The position numbers and the translations under genes are program-made. DNA of 64,000 bases from positions 1,506,501-1,570,500 of the forward strand of contig NC_064551.1 of the NCBI RefSeq assembly GCF_023856365.1, in the 5' to 3' direction. A model generated the notes under the pieces. The model was not told the DNA's origin and ran no database searches. It saw only the letters and a list, made by a program, of their open reading frames with translations. Every line of letters begins with the position of its first letter. Position 1 is the first letter of the stretch. Shown here piece after piece: positions 24,077 to 36,597 of this stretch. Source of the DNA: Brienomyrus brachyistius. Its lineage: Eukaryota; Chordata; Actinopteri; Osteoglossiformes; Mormyridae.

Positions 24077-25955
24077 CTGCAGGAGGTATCGGGAGATCAG
24101 GACTAGATGCAATGGCTTTGATGATCAAGAGAGATTAGCTCTCAGGACATGGACAGACTGGTTACTGGCACTAGGACAGAAAGGATAACTGGAATGAGAG
24201 GCTGGTTGGCAGAACCACTGGAGCTTGACTGTTAACGAGCGTGAAAGCTATCAGGAGACGCTTAAAGTTACCGGGCACAAGCCCACCCAGACCCCCGAGT
24301 CACTGCTGCAAATGGACTGTAGACTTTATTCTCTTAGAAGCTTTAGAAGGTTCTGTGTTTCGTTCATGACCAGAAGGCTGCTGGATCAGATTCCAGGAAG
24401 GACAACTGTTATAGCCTTGAGTAACTTACAATTCCTTAACTACTATTGTCCCACAGTAAAAAAATGTGTACAGATTCTAAACTGTGAACTGCGCAAGCTG
24501 CTCTGGGCAGGAAAAATGGATCAAGCAAATGTTGTTATCACAGCCATGGCATGAGGTTTCTCTCATTACTGTCCTTTCTTGACACTTTAGCTCCATCCCT
24601 AACCCCTCTCTTGGTCTGGTGGTCAAGGCCATGACACCAGGCTGCCCTGGCTCAGGATGCTTGCGAGTGGAAGAACAGGCCAAGGAGCACTAAGGTGCCC
24701 TGAGCAAGTGTGGTCTCGCTGCACAAAAGCAGCCATTTTCCCTGTCCGCTCACTGGAACAATCCCTTCTAGCACCTGGGCTTCCTTCCATTATGAGCGGC
24801 AGCGGAGCGGCCCAGGTGGAACCTGCCGGCACAATGCTCTTCACTCCACACACCATGATGGTGAGGAAAGTGCAGCAGAAAAACCATTTTTTTAGTCTCT
24901 CGCCCTGAAGTGGAGGCCAACAGCTCGAGAAGAAGCCGTCCGTTCCAAAACTTTCCCCTATCGATACTGCATGCTTTCTAACTTTCTGTACGGTGTGGGA
25001 TCGTGGACCAGCAGATTATACAGGGAACAGGAGTTCTGACTCTGTGACCATGCATTCCTGCGGGTGCTAACAGAGAGAAAAACCTCTCTTTTCTGACGGT
25101 GGGAAAGACTCTGCGATGGGCCACCGTAAGTCAAGGAGTAGGCAGGGCGGCCAAGTCAGGAGCAGAAACTAACAGTCTCTTAAGGCTTTTATAAATAAAA
25201 AAAAAAAAGGGTGGGGGTTTAGACAAGAGTAGTGCAGGAAGTGGGGGTAATGAAGGCAGTTCATGGTCCAGGGGTGATCTAGTGCCTAAAAAGAGACTTA
25301 AATTGATGATTAATGATTCTGCACTTGGGAGGGGCCAGGGGAGAGTCTGGGAGGATGGACATTTCCCCCCAACACCTGTCACTCTACAACACACGCACGC
25401 ATTACCGGGTGACGCCCAGGGCTAAACAGAGACACGTACAAGACTAAATATCTGCTCCAGAAAGCTCCCAATAGATACATTTTTGCTTCATAGAATATTC
25501 TAGTTTAAGCATGTTTCCCTTCAGGCAAATTAGGTATTATAATTTTTTATATAACTTTAATATAAAGAGAAATGTGCCTTAGAACAAGTCCCCCGCAGCA
25601 ACGGCATCTCACTAAAATGGCAAAACGAAAACAACTTGTTCATCTTGGATGTTCTGACTCTTGATTCAACTTGATTTAAGGATTTATGTTCAGATGTTTT
25701 GTGCAAATCTGAACACTGATTCAGCTTGGGTACTGATTTCTGGTTTCATCACACCTTCGATCTGTTAAACAAGGCCTGATCTTTTTTCTTGATTGCTACG
25801 TACATATAAAATATGTCATGGATCAAAGCTCTTTTAATTTGTTTTAATCTTGCTTAGGTTGCCAGCCTCGTTCTTATAGCTTGGCTACTGGTTTTTAGTT
25901 TGGCCCACCCTGAACTCTTATTGGCATATTGGCCGGACTAGACGGGAGAACGCAC
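24077..25955 (-). other. nudt14: nudt14 intron 3
   Basis: The intron runs from a gtgcgttc donor (25955) to the acceptor at 24077. It holds A-rich and T-rich tracts (25.2 and 25.5 kb) and no recognisable nested gene or intact mobile element. Confidence 0.85.
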
Positions 25956-26020
25956 CTGGACGGAACTGCTTGACCAGGATGAAGCAGTGGGCTGTGGTGT
26001 TGAAGATCAGCACTGACACG
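25956..26020 (-). CDS. nudt14: nudt14 coding exon 3
   Basis: This 65-nt exon is flanked by a 'ttctctcttacag' acceptor and a gtgcg donor. It completes the split Ser codon from exon 2 and encodes VSVLIFNTTAHCFILVKQFRP, followed by the first base of an Ala codon. It matches the human segment [25 protein letters not shown], the first beta strands of the Nudix fold ending in the conserved KQFRP. The phases fit exons 2 and 4 exactly. It is too short to appear as a long open frame. Confidence 0.95.
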
Positions 26021-26351
26021 CTGTAAGAGAGAACGCAGCGTTACGACAGTTACTATAAACCACGTGGCAGACACAGAAGACCAGAACGTTCTTGGTAAAA
26101 CTTTGCCACAGGTTCCCAGCCGTCAAACTGTCACATTCAGGCAAAGAGCCGACAGGCCTAAATCATCCACCAAATCCAGTGACAGCAATGCATCAAAGAA
26201 CCGCCGAGCTGGACGAAAACGTACTAGGTGAGGCCTTCATTTTCACTGAGGCCATCGGCTGGTCCTTGCTACAGGCTGTGTCTGACGCTCTGTTCTCTGA
26301 AAAGCTGAGCACCTACTGCCGCTTGTCTCAGCGAGCACGCTCAGCCTCGAA

Positions 26352-28040
26352 GGCGGGGGAAAGTGGGTGAAGCAGGGCGATGTGGGGGAAAGTGGGTGAA
26401 GTAGGGCGATGTGGGGAAAGTGGGTGAAGTAGGGCGATGTGGGGAAAGTGGGTGAAGCAGGTCGATGTGGGGAAAATGGGTGAAGCAGGGTGATGTGGGG
26501 AAAATGGGTGAAGCAGGGCGATGTGGGGAAAGTGGGTGAAGCAGGGCGATGTGGGGGAAGTGGGTGAAGCAGGGCGATGTGGGGGAAAGTGGGTGAAGCA
26601 GGGGGATGTGGGGAAAGTGGGTGAAGTAGGGCGATGTGGGGAAAGTGGGTGAAGCAGGGCGATGTGGGGGAAAGGGGGTGAAGCAGGGTGATGTGGGGAA
26701 AATGGGTGAAGCAGGGCGATGTGGGGAAAGTGGGTGAAGCAGGGCGATGTGGGGGAAGTGGGTGAAGCAGGGCGATGTGGGGGAAAGTGGGTGAAGCAGG
26801 GGGATGTGGGGAAAGTGGGTGAAGTAGGGCGATGTGGGGAAAGGGGGTGAAGCAGGGTGATGTGGGGAAAGTGGGTGAAGCAGGGGGATGTGGGGAAAGT
26901 GGGTGAAGTAGGGCGATGTGGGGAAAGGGGGTGAAGCAGGGTGATGTGGGGAAAATGGGTGAAGCAGGGCGATGTGGGGGAAAGTGGGTGAAGCAGGGCG
27001 ATGTGGGGAAAGGGGGTGAAGCAGGGTGATGTGGGGGAAAGTGGGTGAAGCAGGGCGATGTGGGGAAAGTGGGTGAAGCAGGGGGATGTGGGGAAAGTGG
27101 GTGAAGTAGGGCGATGTGGGGAAAGGGGGTGAAGCAGGGTGATGTGGGGAAAGTGGGTGAAGCAGGGGGATGTGGGGAAAGTGGGTGAAGTAGGGCGATG
27201 TGGGGAAAGGGGGTGAAGCAGGGTGATGTGGGGAAAGTGGGTGAAGCAGGGGGATGTGGGGAAAGTGGGTGAAGTAGGGCGATGTGGGGAAAGGGGGTGA
27301 AGCAGGGTGATGTGGGGGAAAGTGGGTGAAGCAGGGCGATGTGGGGAAAGTGGGTGAAGCAGGGGGATGTGGGGAAAGTGGGTGAAGTAGGGCGATGTGG
27401 GGAAAGGGGGTGAAGCAGGGTGATGTGGGGAAAATGGGTGAAGCAGGGCGATGTGGGGGAAAGTGGGTGAAGCAGGGCGATGTGGGGAAAGGGGGTGAAG
27501 CAGGGTGATGTGGGGGAAAGTGGGTGAAGCAGGGCGATGTGGGGAAAGTGGGTGAAGCAGGGGGATGTGGGGAAAGTGGGTGAAGTAGGGCGATGTGGGG
27601 AAAGGGGGTGAAGCAGGGTGATGTGGGGAAAATGGGTGAAGCAGGGCGATGTGGGGGAAAGTGGGTGAAGCAGGGCGATGTGGGGAAAGGGGGTGAAGCA
27701 GGGTGATGTGGGGGAAAGTGGGTGAAGCAGGGCGATGTGGGGAAAGTGGGTGAAGCAGGGGGATGTGGGGAAAGTGGGTGAAGTAGGGCGATGTGGGGAA
27801 AGGGGGTGAAGCAGGGTGATGTGGGGAAAATGGGTGAAGCAGGGCGATGTGGGGGAAAGTGGGTGAAGCAGGGCGATGTGGGGAAAGGGGGTGAAGCAGG
27901 GTGATGTGGGGGAAAGTGGGTGAAGCAGGGCGATGTGGGGAAAGGGGGTGAAGCAGGGGGATGTGGGGAAAGGGGGTGAAGCAGGGGGATGTGGGGAAAG
28001 TGGGTGAAGCAGGGTGATGTGGGAGAAATGGAGGAAAGCG
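26352..28040. repeat. Large minisatellite, 28/29-bp unit, about 60 copies, with higher-order repeat
   Basis: The unit is gaagcagggcgatgtgggga followed by aagtgggt, with variants gggcgatg, gggtgatg, ggggatg and aaaatggg, aaagggggt, ggaaagtggg. A linked series of seven units recurs: 'tgatgtggggaaaatgggtg' starts at 27421, 27619 and 27817, exactly 198 bp apart, which shows a higher-order repeat in the 3' part. The plus strand is extremely G-rich and almost free of C. The array begins about 330 bp upstream of the nudt14 exon 3 acceptor. A continuous 608-codon minus-strand frame across it is a low-complexity artefact. Confidence 0.97.
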
Positions 28041-28502
28041 GGGGAAAGCAGACCCGTCTTCCAGGGCATTAGTGCGGGATTAGCACCTCTGGCTTTGTCC
28101 TCACTCCAATTGTGAGATACTAGCTAATTCCTCCAAAAATGAAAGGACCTTGGTGCTGAGAATCTCAGTATAATAGGATCTCTTGGGATAAGGACAGCGA
28201 ACACAATGTCTCAGCTGGAAGTTCACCCTTTGGGCCTGGAAAGCGTCGAGGCGTGAAGCCCCGGTCAGAGTCACTGGGCTCATTCTGCCCACCGCTGTCT
28301 GGGAGAAAGTTAAAGATCGCCCCCGTGCCAGACATGCAACTGCCTTTCTGCTACCTCAAAGAGGCTCCTTCCGGAGGTGCTGACACTCACTCGCATGTCA
28401 CTTGTGTTTGTGTCCCACAGCATAGCGATAACTGAAATGGAGCTTTAAGAGGCAGTCTTTGATTCACCTGTAGGAAGCTTATGATTTAACATGCTTTACT
28501 AA

Positions 28503-28579
<77 letters not shown>
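28503..28579. repeat. Compound microsatellite (TA)n(CA)n(TA)n
   Basis: About 9 TA, then about 25 AC, then about 5 AT dinucleotides, uninterrupted. It lies in nudt14 intron 2 and should be highly polymorphic. Confidence 0.97.
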
Positions 28580-31500
28580 AGCATGTCTTATAAACATATA
28601 TTCATAAAATTGTGAAATAATAAGTTCTAGATATGCAGGCCAAGAGGTAGATAGATCTGCTTTACTGATCCTAAGCGGGAATGATGAGAGTGCTTGTGTT
28701 GCAAGCAGAGGCACAATGATTTTAAACAAAATTATAGCGTGCATTGAATTAGGTGGGTCCCGGCTTTAACTTCTGACACGTGGGACTTTCCCTGTTCAAG
28801 CAAGTCCTGGAAAAACAGCGGGACGTGCCGGGAAGCCAATTTTTAACCTACTCAATGGACTGAAGTGTGTTATCTGAGGAACAGACTGAACAGGACAACG
28901 TCATGGTAGCAACAATGGTGCTGGAGAAGGCAATGTTTAACTTACTCAACGGACTAAAGAGCTTCACGTGAAGAACCTTGCATTTAAAATGTACCACTCA
29001 ACTGTCCTCCACAGCACAGCAGTACAACAGAGTACAATCTTAAGTAAAATATCACAGGTTGTTTCCAAGACTTCATTATTCAAACATGAATTTTTAATAC
29101 ATCAAATTTTATTGCACTCAAGTGTTTTTCTGTGTGCGCTTGTCTCCGTCTCCTGAATAAAATATGAAAATAAAGATGCAGGATCTCTCTGAGCTAGACA
29201 CGTACTGGCAGCAGGGGCAGTGCTGCAGAGGAGACCCTTCATTCAGTCAGCCAGTGGGGGTGGGGTCCCTGCCTGAATGATCACACTACCAATATCACCG
29301 GGCCTGCAGGCTGATGCCAGTGTTGGGCCCCTGAGTGAGGACCTTAGCCCCCGGTTGTTCCTGGGGTGCCGGACAAACGGTCTGCCTTGCAATGGGACGA
29401 GCTTCACTCTCAACTCGCACATGTACAAATGGTAAATAAAGCATAATTTCCATCAACGTGTTTGTATTTGTGAATTTCTCTGCGCATGTGTGTCTGAGGC
29501 TCACGCTTGGCTTTCGGGAATAATTCTCACTGTGTGCAGGCAGCGATGAGGCTGCGGGGCGCGCCCGCCCGGCCGTGTGGGTCACAGGGCGCTCACTCTT
29601 TGTCTGCCCCGTTGGCGAGGCCATGCTCGCAAACAGGAAGTGGCCCAGGAAACAGGAAGCGGACGACGCCCTTTCCCATGCCGAGAGCGCCTTGGTGCAG
29701 CACTGCACCCCAGGTCCGTCCTGGGAGTGGGGGGTTTATCAGTACCTGGCCACATTTGCTTGGGCCCCGGGGCCTGATTAAGCTTTATGGGCTCCACTAC
29801 TGCCAGTTCTGTCTGGTAGGCACTTGGGGCACCACCCAAAAAACAATTAAAGCACCCCAGTAAGAGGAACCCACCCTGTGAGCACGGCTTCCTGTTCTTC
29901 CCTTCCAGACAGCAGCCGCAGTACTGGCCCGGAATGAGCCACGCTGGGTGACATGCGGCCCGCCTCCATTTGCCGCACCCCCCCTCCCGATCCGATGCCT
30001 TGGTTATGCCAGAACATGAGGCCCAAGCACAAGCACAAGGCACCCAAACTAACTAACGAGCCCCTGTTCGAATTACGAGGAAACCGACGACTTCCTCCAA
30101 ACAAACACGGAACCAGGCAACAGATCTTCCCACAAAATGATGTTACACTGGGAAAATGATCCTCATCCACATAAAAGACCAGCCGTACAAACTGACATCT
30201 TCATCCAGAGGAACGAGAAGGTATACAGGAGAACATCCTCATCCAGGCGAAGGAGCAGTCATGCCAGGTGGGGACAGATTTTCCTCCATGCATGACACAC
30301 TATAACCCCCCCTCTACACACAAGTAGTCCTTCTCGCCCTCCCCCAGGATCCAAAAACCACCGGCTTTCGTTATAGGAACATGCTGAGGACCAATCATGG
30401 GTGAGAATGATTTCTCTAATGATGTTAACAAATGCTGGCCTTAATGGCTTTATGCTGCAACAAGTGCCTCCCTGCATGCCCCCCCACACTGAGCCATTGT
30501 ATCAGGCTACCAATAAGAGGATCAATACAGCCAGCCCTGAGAACTCACTCTCACCGCTTGTGCACAAAGGCCATCTGGATAAAGGGCACCAGGAGAATTC
30601 CTGCTCTCCTCCATTCTCCTTCTGTCCTGCCCTTCATTCTTCCATTCATTCTTTCTTTCTTTCTTTCTTCTCCCCACTGCTTTTCATCATTCAGATCCTC
30701 TGCTATTATGTCTTCCCCGGCTAAACTCCGGCCTTGTTTTCTCTCGGACCGCGAATACTTCCCCATGCGGAACATGACGACGACACATCCCCCTCCATCC
30801 TCTTTGTTCCAAATGCTTTTGTAAACAGAATTCCGAGATGTTACTCCATGAAGACACTTCAGCTGAACCTTAATTATCCACTTTGCAGTTTACATTTACT
30901 CCATTTATAAACAGCTGGAAGTAATTCTGGTTTAAGGGCTATGTTCGGGGACCACAAGGCTTCTCCCGTAAGCTGAGCCAGCAGCTGCCCTGGGCAGTAA
31001 TAGCCCTTAGCAGAACTGCCCTTTGTATTACTGACCAGGGATGAATGGTCCACCACAGTGATCTTCGTGCACAGCAGTGACTTCCAGGCATACAGCACAT
31101 TACCTTTGGGCTTCTATAACACTTCTCTGTCCTAACAATTCACCCCCGCTTCTTCTGCGCAGACCTCTCGAGGTCTATCCCCATACTGTTTCAGAACACA
31201 ACTTTAACCATGCAGCCTATCTTAAATTTGCAAAAGCTGATTGCTTGTGTATCTAGCTTCCTAATGTTACATAGCATTAGCTTTCGAGCAAAATCATCAA
31301 AATAATTACGGAGTTCGCCTGCAGAATTAAAAATTTCTTACAGTACAGCTACCAGCTGGCGATGAAGTGACTATAAGGGACATACAAATCAGAGATCTTG
31401 ACCTATGACCTATAATCTCTGACCCTGAGGGAAATGCTTCAGCTGCTCAAGACGTCCAGGTACAAAATAAAGGAGGCAGCAGCTCCCCCGAGGAGGGAAG

Positions 31501-32029
31501 GGACAGGAGGAAACTCCTTTAATCATCCTGATTATGAGCCTGGAAAGATAGCCTCAAAGAATCCACTTCAACAGACGCCAATATGTGAGATGTTCAAAGA
31601 CCTGCATAACTACCATCTTCCAAAGGACAGCAGAACAAATGCACTGCCTGCACGAACATACCGCTTGTCTCGTTTGATTTTTGTAAAACAGAAACAATCC
31701 TCTCACACACATACATTATGGGATTTTTTCTATCCCAGAACACGCTGTGAAGGTTTGCTCTTCCATAACCATCGTATGCATAACATATGGTGACAAAGCA
31801 TGGAAGATACATGCCCAAACCAGGAAACAATGGACCTGGAGAACTTCAGCCGGACAACCGGAAGCTGTGTTCGGTGACTTATATTGCAATTGATGACAGC
31901 CACTCCTCTGTTAAAATTTCATCTTTAGGAGATTTTTCTTTCAGTATAAAAGGAAAAAAACATTTATGTACATAATCAGATGTCAGCAGAGAGCTTTGTT
32001 TCATGTTGGCAGTATACTGAACATTTGTT

Positions 32030-32426
32030 TTGTAACAATACTTAAAGCAGTCATATAAATGCATTATATATGCCCTCATAATGCATTACGATGCAATCAT
32101 AGGGTATTATAAACAAGGTTATAAATATTTAAAGAAAGGCATAACACATTACAGCCATGTTCATTATGCATCATGAATGCTCTAATCTATAACACACTAC
32201 AAATACCTTCATAATGCATTATGCTGACCAATATAATTCATTATGAAGGTCTTTATAGTGCATTATAGATGAGAGCATTCATAATGCCTAATAAACATGG
32301 CTATAAAGTATGCCTTTTTATAAACATTTATACCTGTGTTTAGAATGCTTTATGAATGTTTTATAATGTGTTTGGCATGTGCATAGATACTTAATAAGCA
32401 TGGGTTTCATAGAAAATGTTACCCTA
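32030..32426. mobile_element. Palindromic MITE-like element (cataatgcatt family)
   Basis: The element folds back on itself over about 400 bp. 'acaccttcataatgcatt'-type blocks appear in both orientations ('taccttcataatgcattatg' at 32210 and 'aattcattatgaaggtcttt' at 32236). The ends read 'caatacttaaagcagtca' on the left and 'catagaaaatgttacc' on the right. The right end, reversed, is 'ggtaacattttctatg', the start of a common fish non-autonomous element. There is no coding capacity. The left terminus is diverged, so its boundary is approximate. It ends about 270 bp from the donor of nudt14 exon 2. Confidence 0.6.
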
Positions 32427-32697
32427 AGTTTAAATCCAGCTAATCTCGCTAGTGCATTTTCTTGCATTGATGGTTCGATGCTATTCTGTGTGATACTTGC
32501 TGTGAAGATCAGAATTGGCACTTCATTGCTATTCTACACAATCCTTGTTTGCCATGTCGCACGATTATTCAGCAGGCCAGCGGCTAATCGCTCTGACGTG
32601 GCCCGTAACCGTCACCACCTCCAACTTACTGTCTGCTGCTTTGTTATGCACGAGCCGTGTCTGAGAGGGCTTTCTGCGGCATGTCTTGGAAACTCAC

Positions 32698-32741
32698 CTG
32701 TCATGGGTCCGCATGAAGTCCCAGTACTTTTTTGTCCCATT
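32698..32741 (-). CDS. nudt14: nudt14 coding exon 2 (44-nt microexon)
   Basis: The exon is bounded by a 'ttggttcacag' acceptor and a gtgagt donor. It encodes NGTKKYWDFMRTHD and the first two bases of a Ser codon. Human NUDT14 has QKSWDFMKTHDS at this place. It starts in phase 0, following HYSQ of exon 1, and hands on two bases to exon 3. The exact phase match on both sides makes the assignment secure despite the length. Confidence 0.94.
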
Positions 32742-34104
32742 CTGTGAACCAAGAGGAAAAGAGTGTCAGTAAAGAATAGCAGCACAATGGTCAGTTCACT
32801 GGACGTCGAGGGAGTGCTGCCTTGCTGTGACCTCTCCACTGAAGCCATTCATGTAGTCATTCACCCACCCGTCCATCCATCCATCTCTTTTATCTAAAGT
32901 GACTTACAGTAGAGGGAAAGGTCACAATGTGTGTGTGTTCTGTGGGAACCCCAGCTGGCAGAGCACAGGGGAGGGCGAAGAGGAATTCCAGAGGCCAAAA
33001 CCCTGCCTTACAGGGGCAGATGAGCATTTAGCCCATCAAACCGCACGGCTTTCAGCTTCTCACACTCACACAACTGGCTGCTCCACCAAAGCCGCTTATG
33101 TGCCTTGCTTCCATGAGGATGGACCAACTACTCCGCCTACCAGACTAACCAACGCATTTGGCTCCCCGAGGCGACTCTGCCTGGGTGGGAGGGCTGACGG
33201 CAGAGAACGTTCGAGAAGTTAATCTCTGCTTCGGCGCTCAGGTCACGACTTGCAGCTCGGAGCTAGGGATTTCACGGTGTGCAGATGATCCCGCGCATTA
33301 CACGACTGCGGAATGTTGGAATGCCGCTTTTTAATTTTGGGTGCGACTGACACGGGCACAGATGGCGGGATGTGGGATAGAAGTGTAAATAATAAAATGA
33401 ACGATGAGAAGATGTCACTAAAGAAAAGAAAGCCAAAATGACAAGGATCACAAACTTTGCGGGAATACAGCATATACACCTGACCAAAGTCATGAAAAGA
33501 ATGCAGGTCTCCGGTAAAAGTTGCAAAACTTTTAGAAAGACAATTTCGCCATTTTGTAGACACCCCCCCCCCCCCCAGTTAACTGCAATTCCATTTCATT
33601 TGCGTTCCATTTTATTTGGCGAGACCAAATTCATCTTCAGAAATGGATGGAGAGTTCCATGATGACTGAGAGAGTTGTGCAAATGTTACCTACAGATGTA
33701 AAGGGAGTCAGTAGTGAACAAAAGAACATCAGTCATGGCTGCTCCCAAATTCACGTCATTTCTTCTGTGTTTCCGTTTTGCTGCAAACTGAATGCATATA
33801 GTGTGCGGAGATGCTGCTGCCACAAGCACCGGAGGTTGACTTGCTTGCACCTTTGTTAACTTCATTTCATTGTCCTGAGCACTTCTGCTTTTTTCAACGA
33901 AAACAAAATAGAATCTAGTCTAAATTTCAACACATCTATGGATGTGACTAGACTCTGGGTACTCGATTATATGAGTGAGACAGTACTCTAGTAGACTGGT
34001 CATTTGAAAGGTTGTGGATTGTATCAGTGGTCTCCTTTGGAGAACTGGTGGATAGTGCCCATGGTCTATAAAAAAAGAAGTGACTTACATGCAGACTATT
34101 AAGT

Positions 34105-34808
34105 TTCAAAAATTCAAGTTTTATTGTAATTTGTATTCAACGAATACAATGAAATTCTCGTCCTACAGACTCTCTCCATAATGTCAGAAGAGGAGGGATG
34201 CAACACAGGATGAGCCAGTGCTGCACTTTCACAAGACATTAGTGCATCATCAAGTCAATGCAGTACAATAGAGCATAAAATGCAATGAATTAGCACAAGG
34301 GTACCACTGATGCAACTGAACAAGAGAGGCAACAATTTGAGATCCTGGGCTGCCAAGTTAATACACCATACTGTGATGTATCCAATAAGGACACTCTGAA
34401 TGATGCAGTGGTATAATTTTGTTGGGAATTTGATTCTTTAGTCTCCTCAGAAAGCACAATCCCTGTCGTACCTTCTCGAGGATACTGTTGGTGGTTAAAT
34501 GACCGTGAAAGGGAGTCTGAGATTTACATTCCAAGGAATCCCAAGATGTTGGCATTTTCACAGGCAAACCACCGATGCCGAATGGGACGCGACTGCTTGC
34601 TGTTCCTGAAGTTGACGATGATCTCCTTTGTCGCGTTCATCTTCTGAGTGAGGCTGTTCTGCTTGGACTGTACTGCCAAGTCTTTAACCCTCCTCCTGTA
34701 GACAACCTCACCATCATCCCTCAAGAGGCCAATCACAGCGGTGTCATCTGCAATCTTGATGCTGTTGCCTGTACCCTTTGCCGCATAGTCATAGGTGAAC
34801 AGACTGTA
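34105..34808 (-). pseudogene. Degenerate LINE reverse transcriptase fragment (L2/Maui-like)
   Basis: On the minus strand, an interrupted frame reads LFTYDYAAKGT, then IKIADDTAVIGLLRDDGEVVYRRRV, then QNSLTQKMNATKEIIVNFR. After a frameshift near 34560 it continues WDSLECKSQTPFHGHLTTN and GLCFLRRLKN. This is the C-terminal reverse transcriptase region common in fish LINEs, where the catalytic motif is normally FADDT; here it is IADDT. The 3' side ends in 'ttgtattcgttgaatacaaa', like the LINE 3' tail. It is 5'-truncated, frameshifted and dead. Confidence 0.7.
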
Positions 34809-34814
34809 TGGGCG

Positions 34815-34935
34815 CTTTTCCACCGCACCAAGTACGGTACTTTTGGTACTTCGAGAAAGTACCAAAAGTATGATTCTTCAAGGTGTTGGTTTTCCATTGG
34901 CGTAAAAACTGATACCAGTGCCAAATGACATCACA
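34815..34935. mobile_element. Short palindromic MITE-like element
   Basis: The sequence 'gcgcttttccaccgcacc' on the left and 'gttttccattggcg' on the right flank a near-perfect inverted repeat: ggtacttttggtactt, then cgaga, then aagtaccaaaagta (about 34836-34870). It directly adjoins the 5'-truncated end of the LINE remnant. It resembles small fish DNA-transposon derivatives with a 'ttttccacc' start. The family name is uncertain. Confidence 0.45.
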
Positions 34936-36597
34936 ACGTGAGGTGGGGTATTTCATACTGAATTTAAAATATTGCTAGTATATTACAGGGCTGGATGATG
35001 TGTGATATTAATACCCACATCGTATGTAATGCACATGCACTGCTTACATCACTAGTCAGATAGATTAAGATCAGACCTTTTCTTATTTTCAATTCTGTAA
35101 GGACATTATAACACAGAGTTTAAGTTTTGGCAAAACATTATTACTGTCACAGCTAGCTCTGTTTTTTTAATTATTATTCCTTTTACAGATTACCCATTAT
35201 ATGTTTAGAAATCAGTTTTTACCTGCTGCTTTTCCATGAACGCTGCATGCGTTCTCTGAGACAAGCACAATCATTTTCATCCTTGCTGTTTAAATCACTC
35301 CTAGAATGGTTTGTGAGAAATTTATGAAACTCCTTTTTGTTTTATAAATACCCCAATATTTTTTTTACAACAAAATCACATCACTTTATGTACAACAAAA
35401 TTAAATTGAATCACATATTAAAGAAATACGTCTTTAATTTCGTCATGCCATACTGATTTTTTTTCGTTGTGTCTGTTCATCCGACCAGATGATGATAATT
35501 TTTTTTCTTCATTTATCGGTGTTTCCTGAGAGTCTTGGGGCATCAGGATAGACGGCAATTCAGACTTTGTGACGTTTAACCATTTATTAACACTATGCTT
35601 TTTTTGTTTTATTATTACGCCAACCATTGTCACCTGCAGCTTCATCCGATGTAGACTAAACATAACCTCCTCCACTGGGTTCCAAACCAAGAGAAGTTGC
35701 TATAACACATCTGGAAGTGAGCAGGGCGTATCTGCACTGGATAAAAAGCTGTACATTAGACAGGAATAGAATGGCTTAATAGAGTAATAGGCTGTCTGAT
35801 CTCCTTCGTATTGGATTCGAAGCATGATTCTTCTAGCCTGGGCCCACGGTCAAACTATCAGGATCAGATCTCACATATGGGGGGCCAAGGTTCATGCAAT
35901 TTGGGGAGGAGGGACAGGGAGGTGGGGAACATGTCAGAAATGTCTTTCACAAAGATTTACGCCAGTCAGTTATCAAGAGACAGGTTTACAGAGAAGCCAA
36001 ACACTACCCAGTTATATTGTGTGTCCCTCCTTGAAAACATTTGGAATCCTAATTACTCTTCCTCCCACCTATTCATCATTATGTTGGAATGAACGGGCTT
36101 TTCCACAGCTCTCTCCATGGGACACGACAGGAAGTGGACCCTACATAGCTGCGTAGGTGTAAAAAGCCATCGTAGTCTTTGAGGAATAGGCTAAGGTTGA
36201 AGGAGGTACCACCCTTTAACAAGTGTGTACTTGAACACATAGTTGTGGGGGTGGCCAGGTTTAAACTGTTGTGGGGGGCTTGTTCTGGCCAAAAGCAGGA
36301 TAAGGAGTACTGCTTAAAGACCTGAACTTGTGACCTGTAGGTCCAGAGGGGTTAGTTGGCCCCTGAAAAGATACAGGACAAGAATTCCTTCATTATAAAA
36401 GGAAGAAAGTTGACATGTTGGATATGTTGAGTTGTAAGCTATGCAAGTCACATGAAAAATGTGAATTGACTTAAAAATAAGTAAATAAATTAAAACACAA
36501 GACGAGAAGACAAAACTTACAAATGAACACACTTTCTTGTAATGATTCCAGCTGGTCTGTTACACAGCCTGATAAGTGTGTCTACCCATCACACTGT

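Larger units (their letters stand above)
26021..32697 (-). other. nudt14: nudt14 intron 2
   Basis: A 6.7-kb intron with a gtgagt donor at 32697. It holds the 1.7-kb minisatellite (26.35-28.04 kb), a TA/CA microsatellite (28.5 kb) and a palindromic MITE (32.0-32.4 kb). A short stretch at about 28645-28680 (gtagatagatctgctttact) resembles the 'gatactttattgatccc' tail of fish LINEs. Between 28.8 and 32.0 kb I see no gene or clear repeat apart from a (TTTC)n run near 30650. Confidence 0.8.

Noticed and set aside
23723..24112. 129-codon minus-strand frame in another phase over nudt14 exon 4
   Set aside because: It is a shadow of the real Nudix-encoding frame.
26243..28069. 608-codon minus-strand open frame, Pro/His/Ser/Phe-rich
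   Set aside because: It is wholly explained by the 28/29-bp minisatellite, whose minus strand lacks stop codons. It runs across a nudt14 intron, has no domain and starts in ordinary intron sequence.
35418..35690. 90-codon minus-strand frame rich in Lys/Glu/Ser
   Set aside because: It gives an impression of a transposon-encoded DNA-binding fragment, but I can see no clear motif, and it lies in an AT-rich intron where such frames arise by chance.
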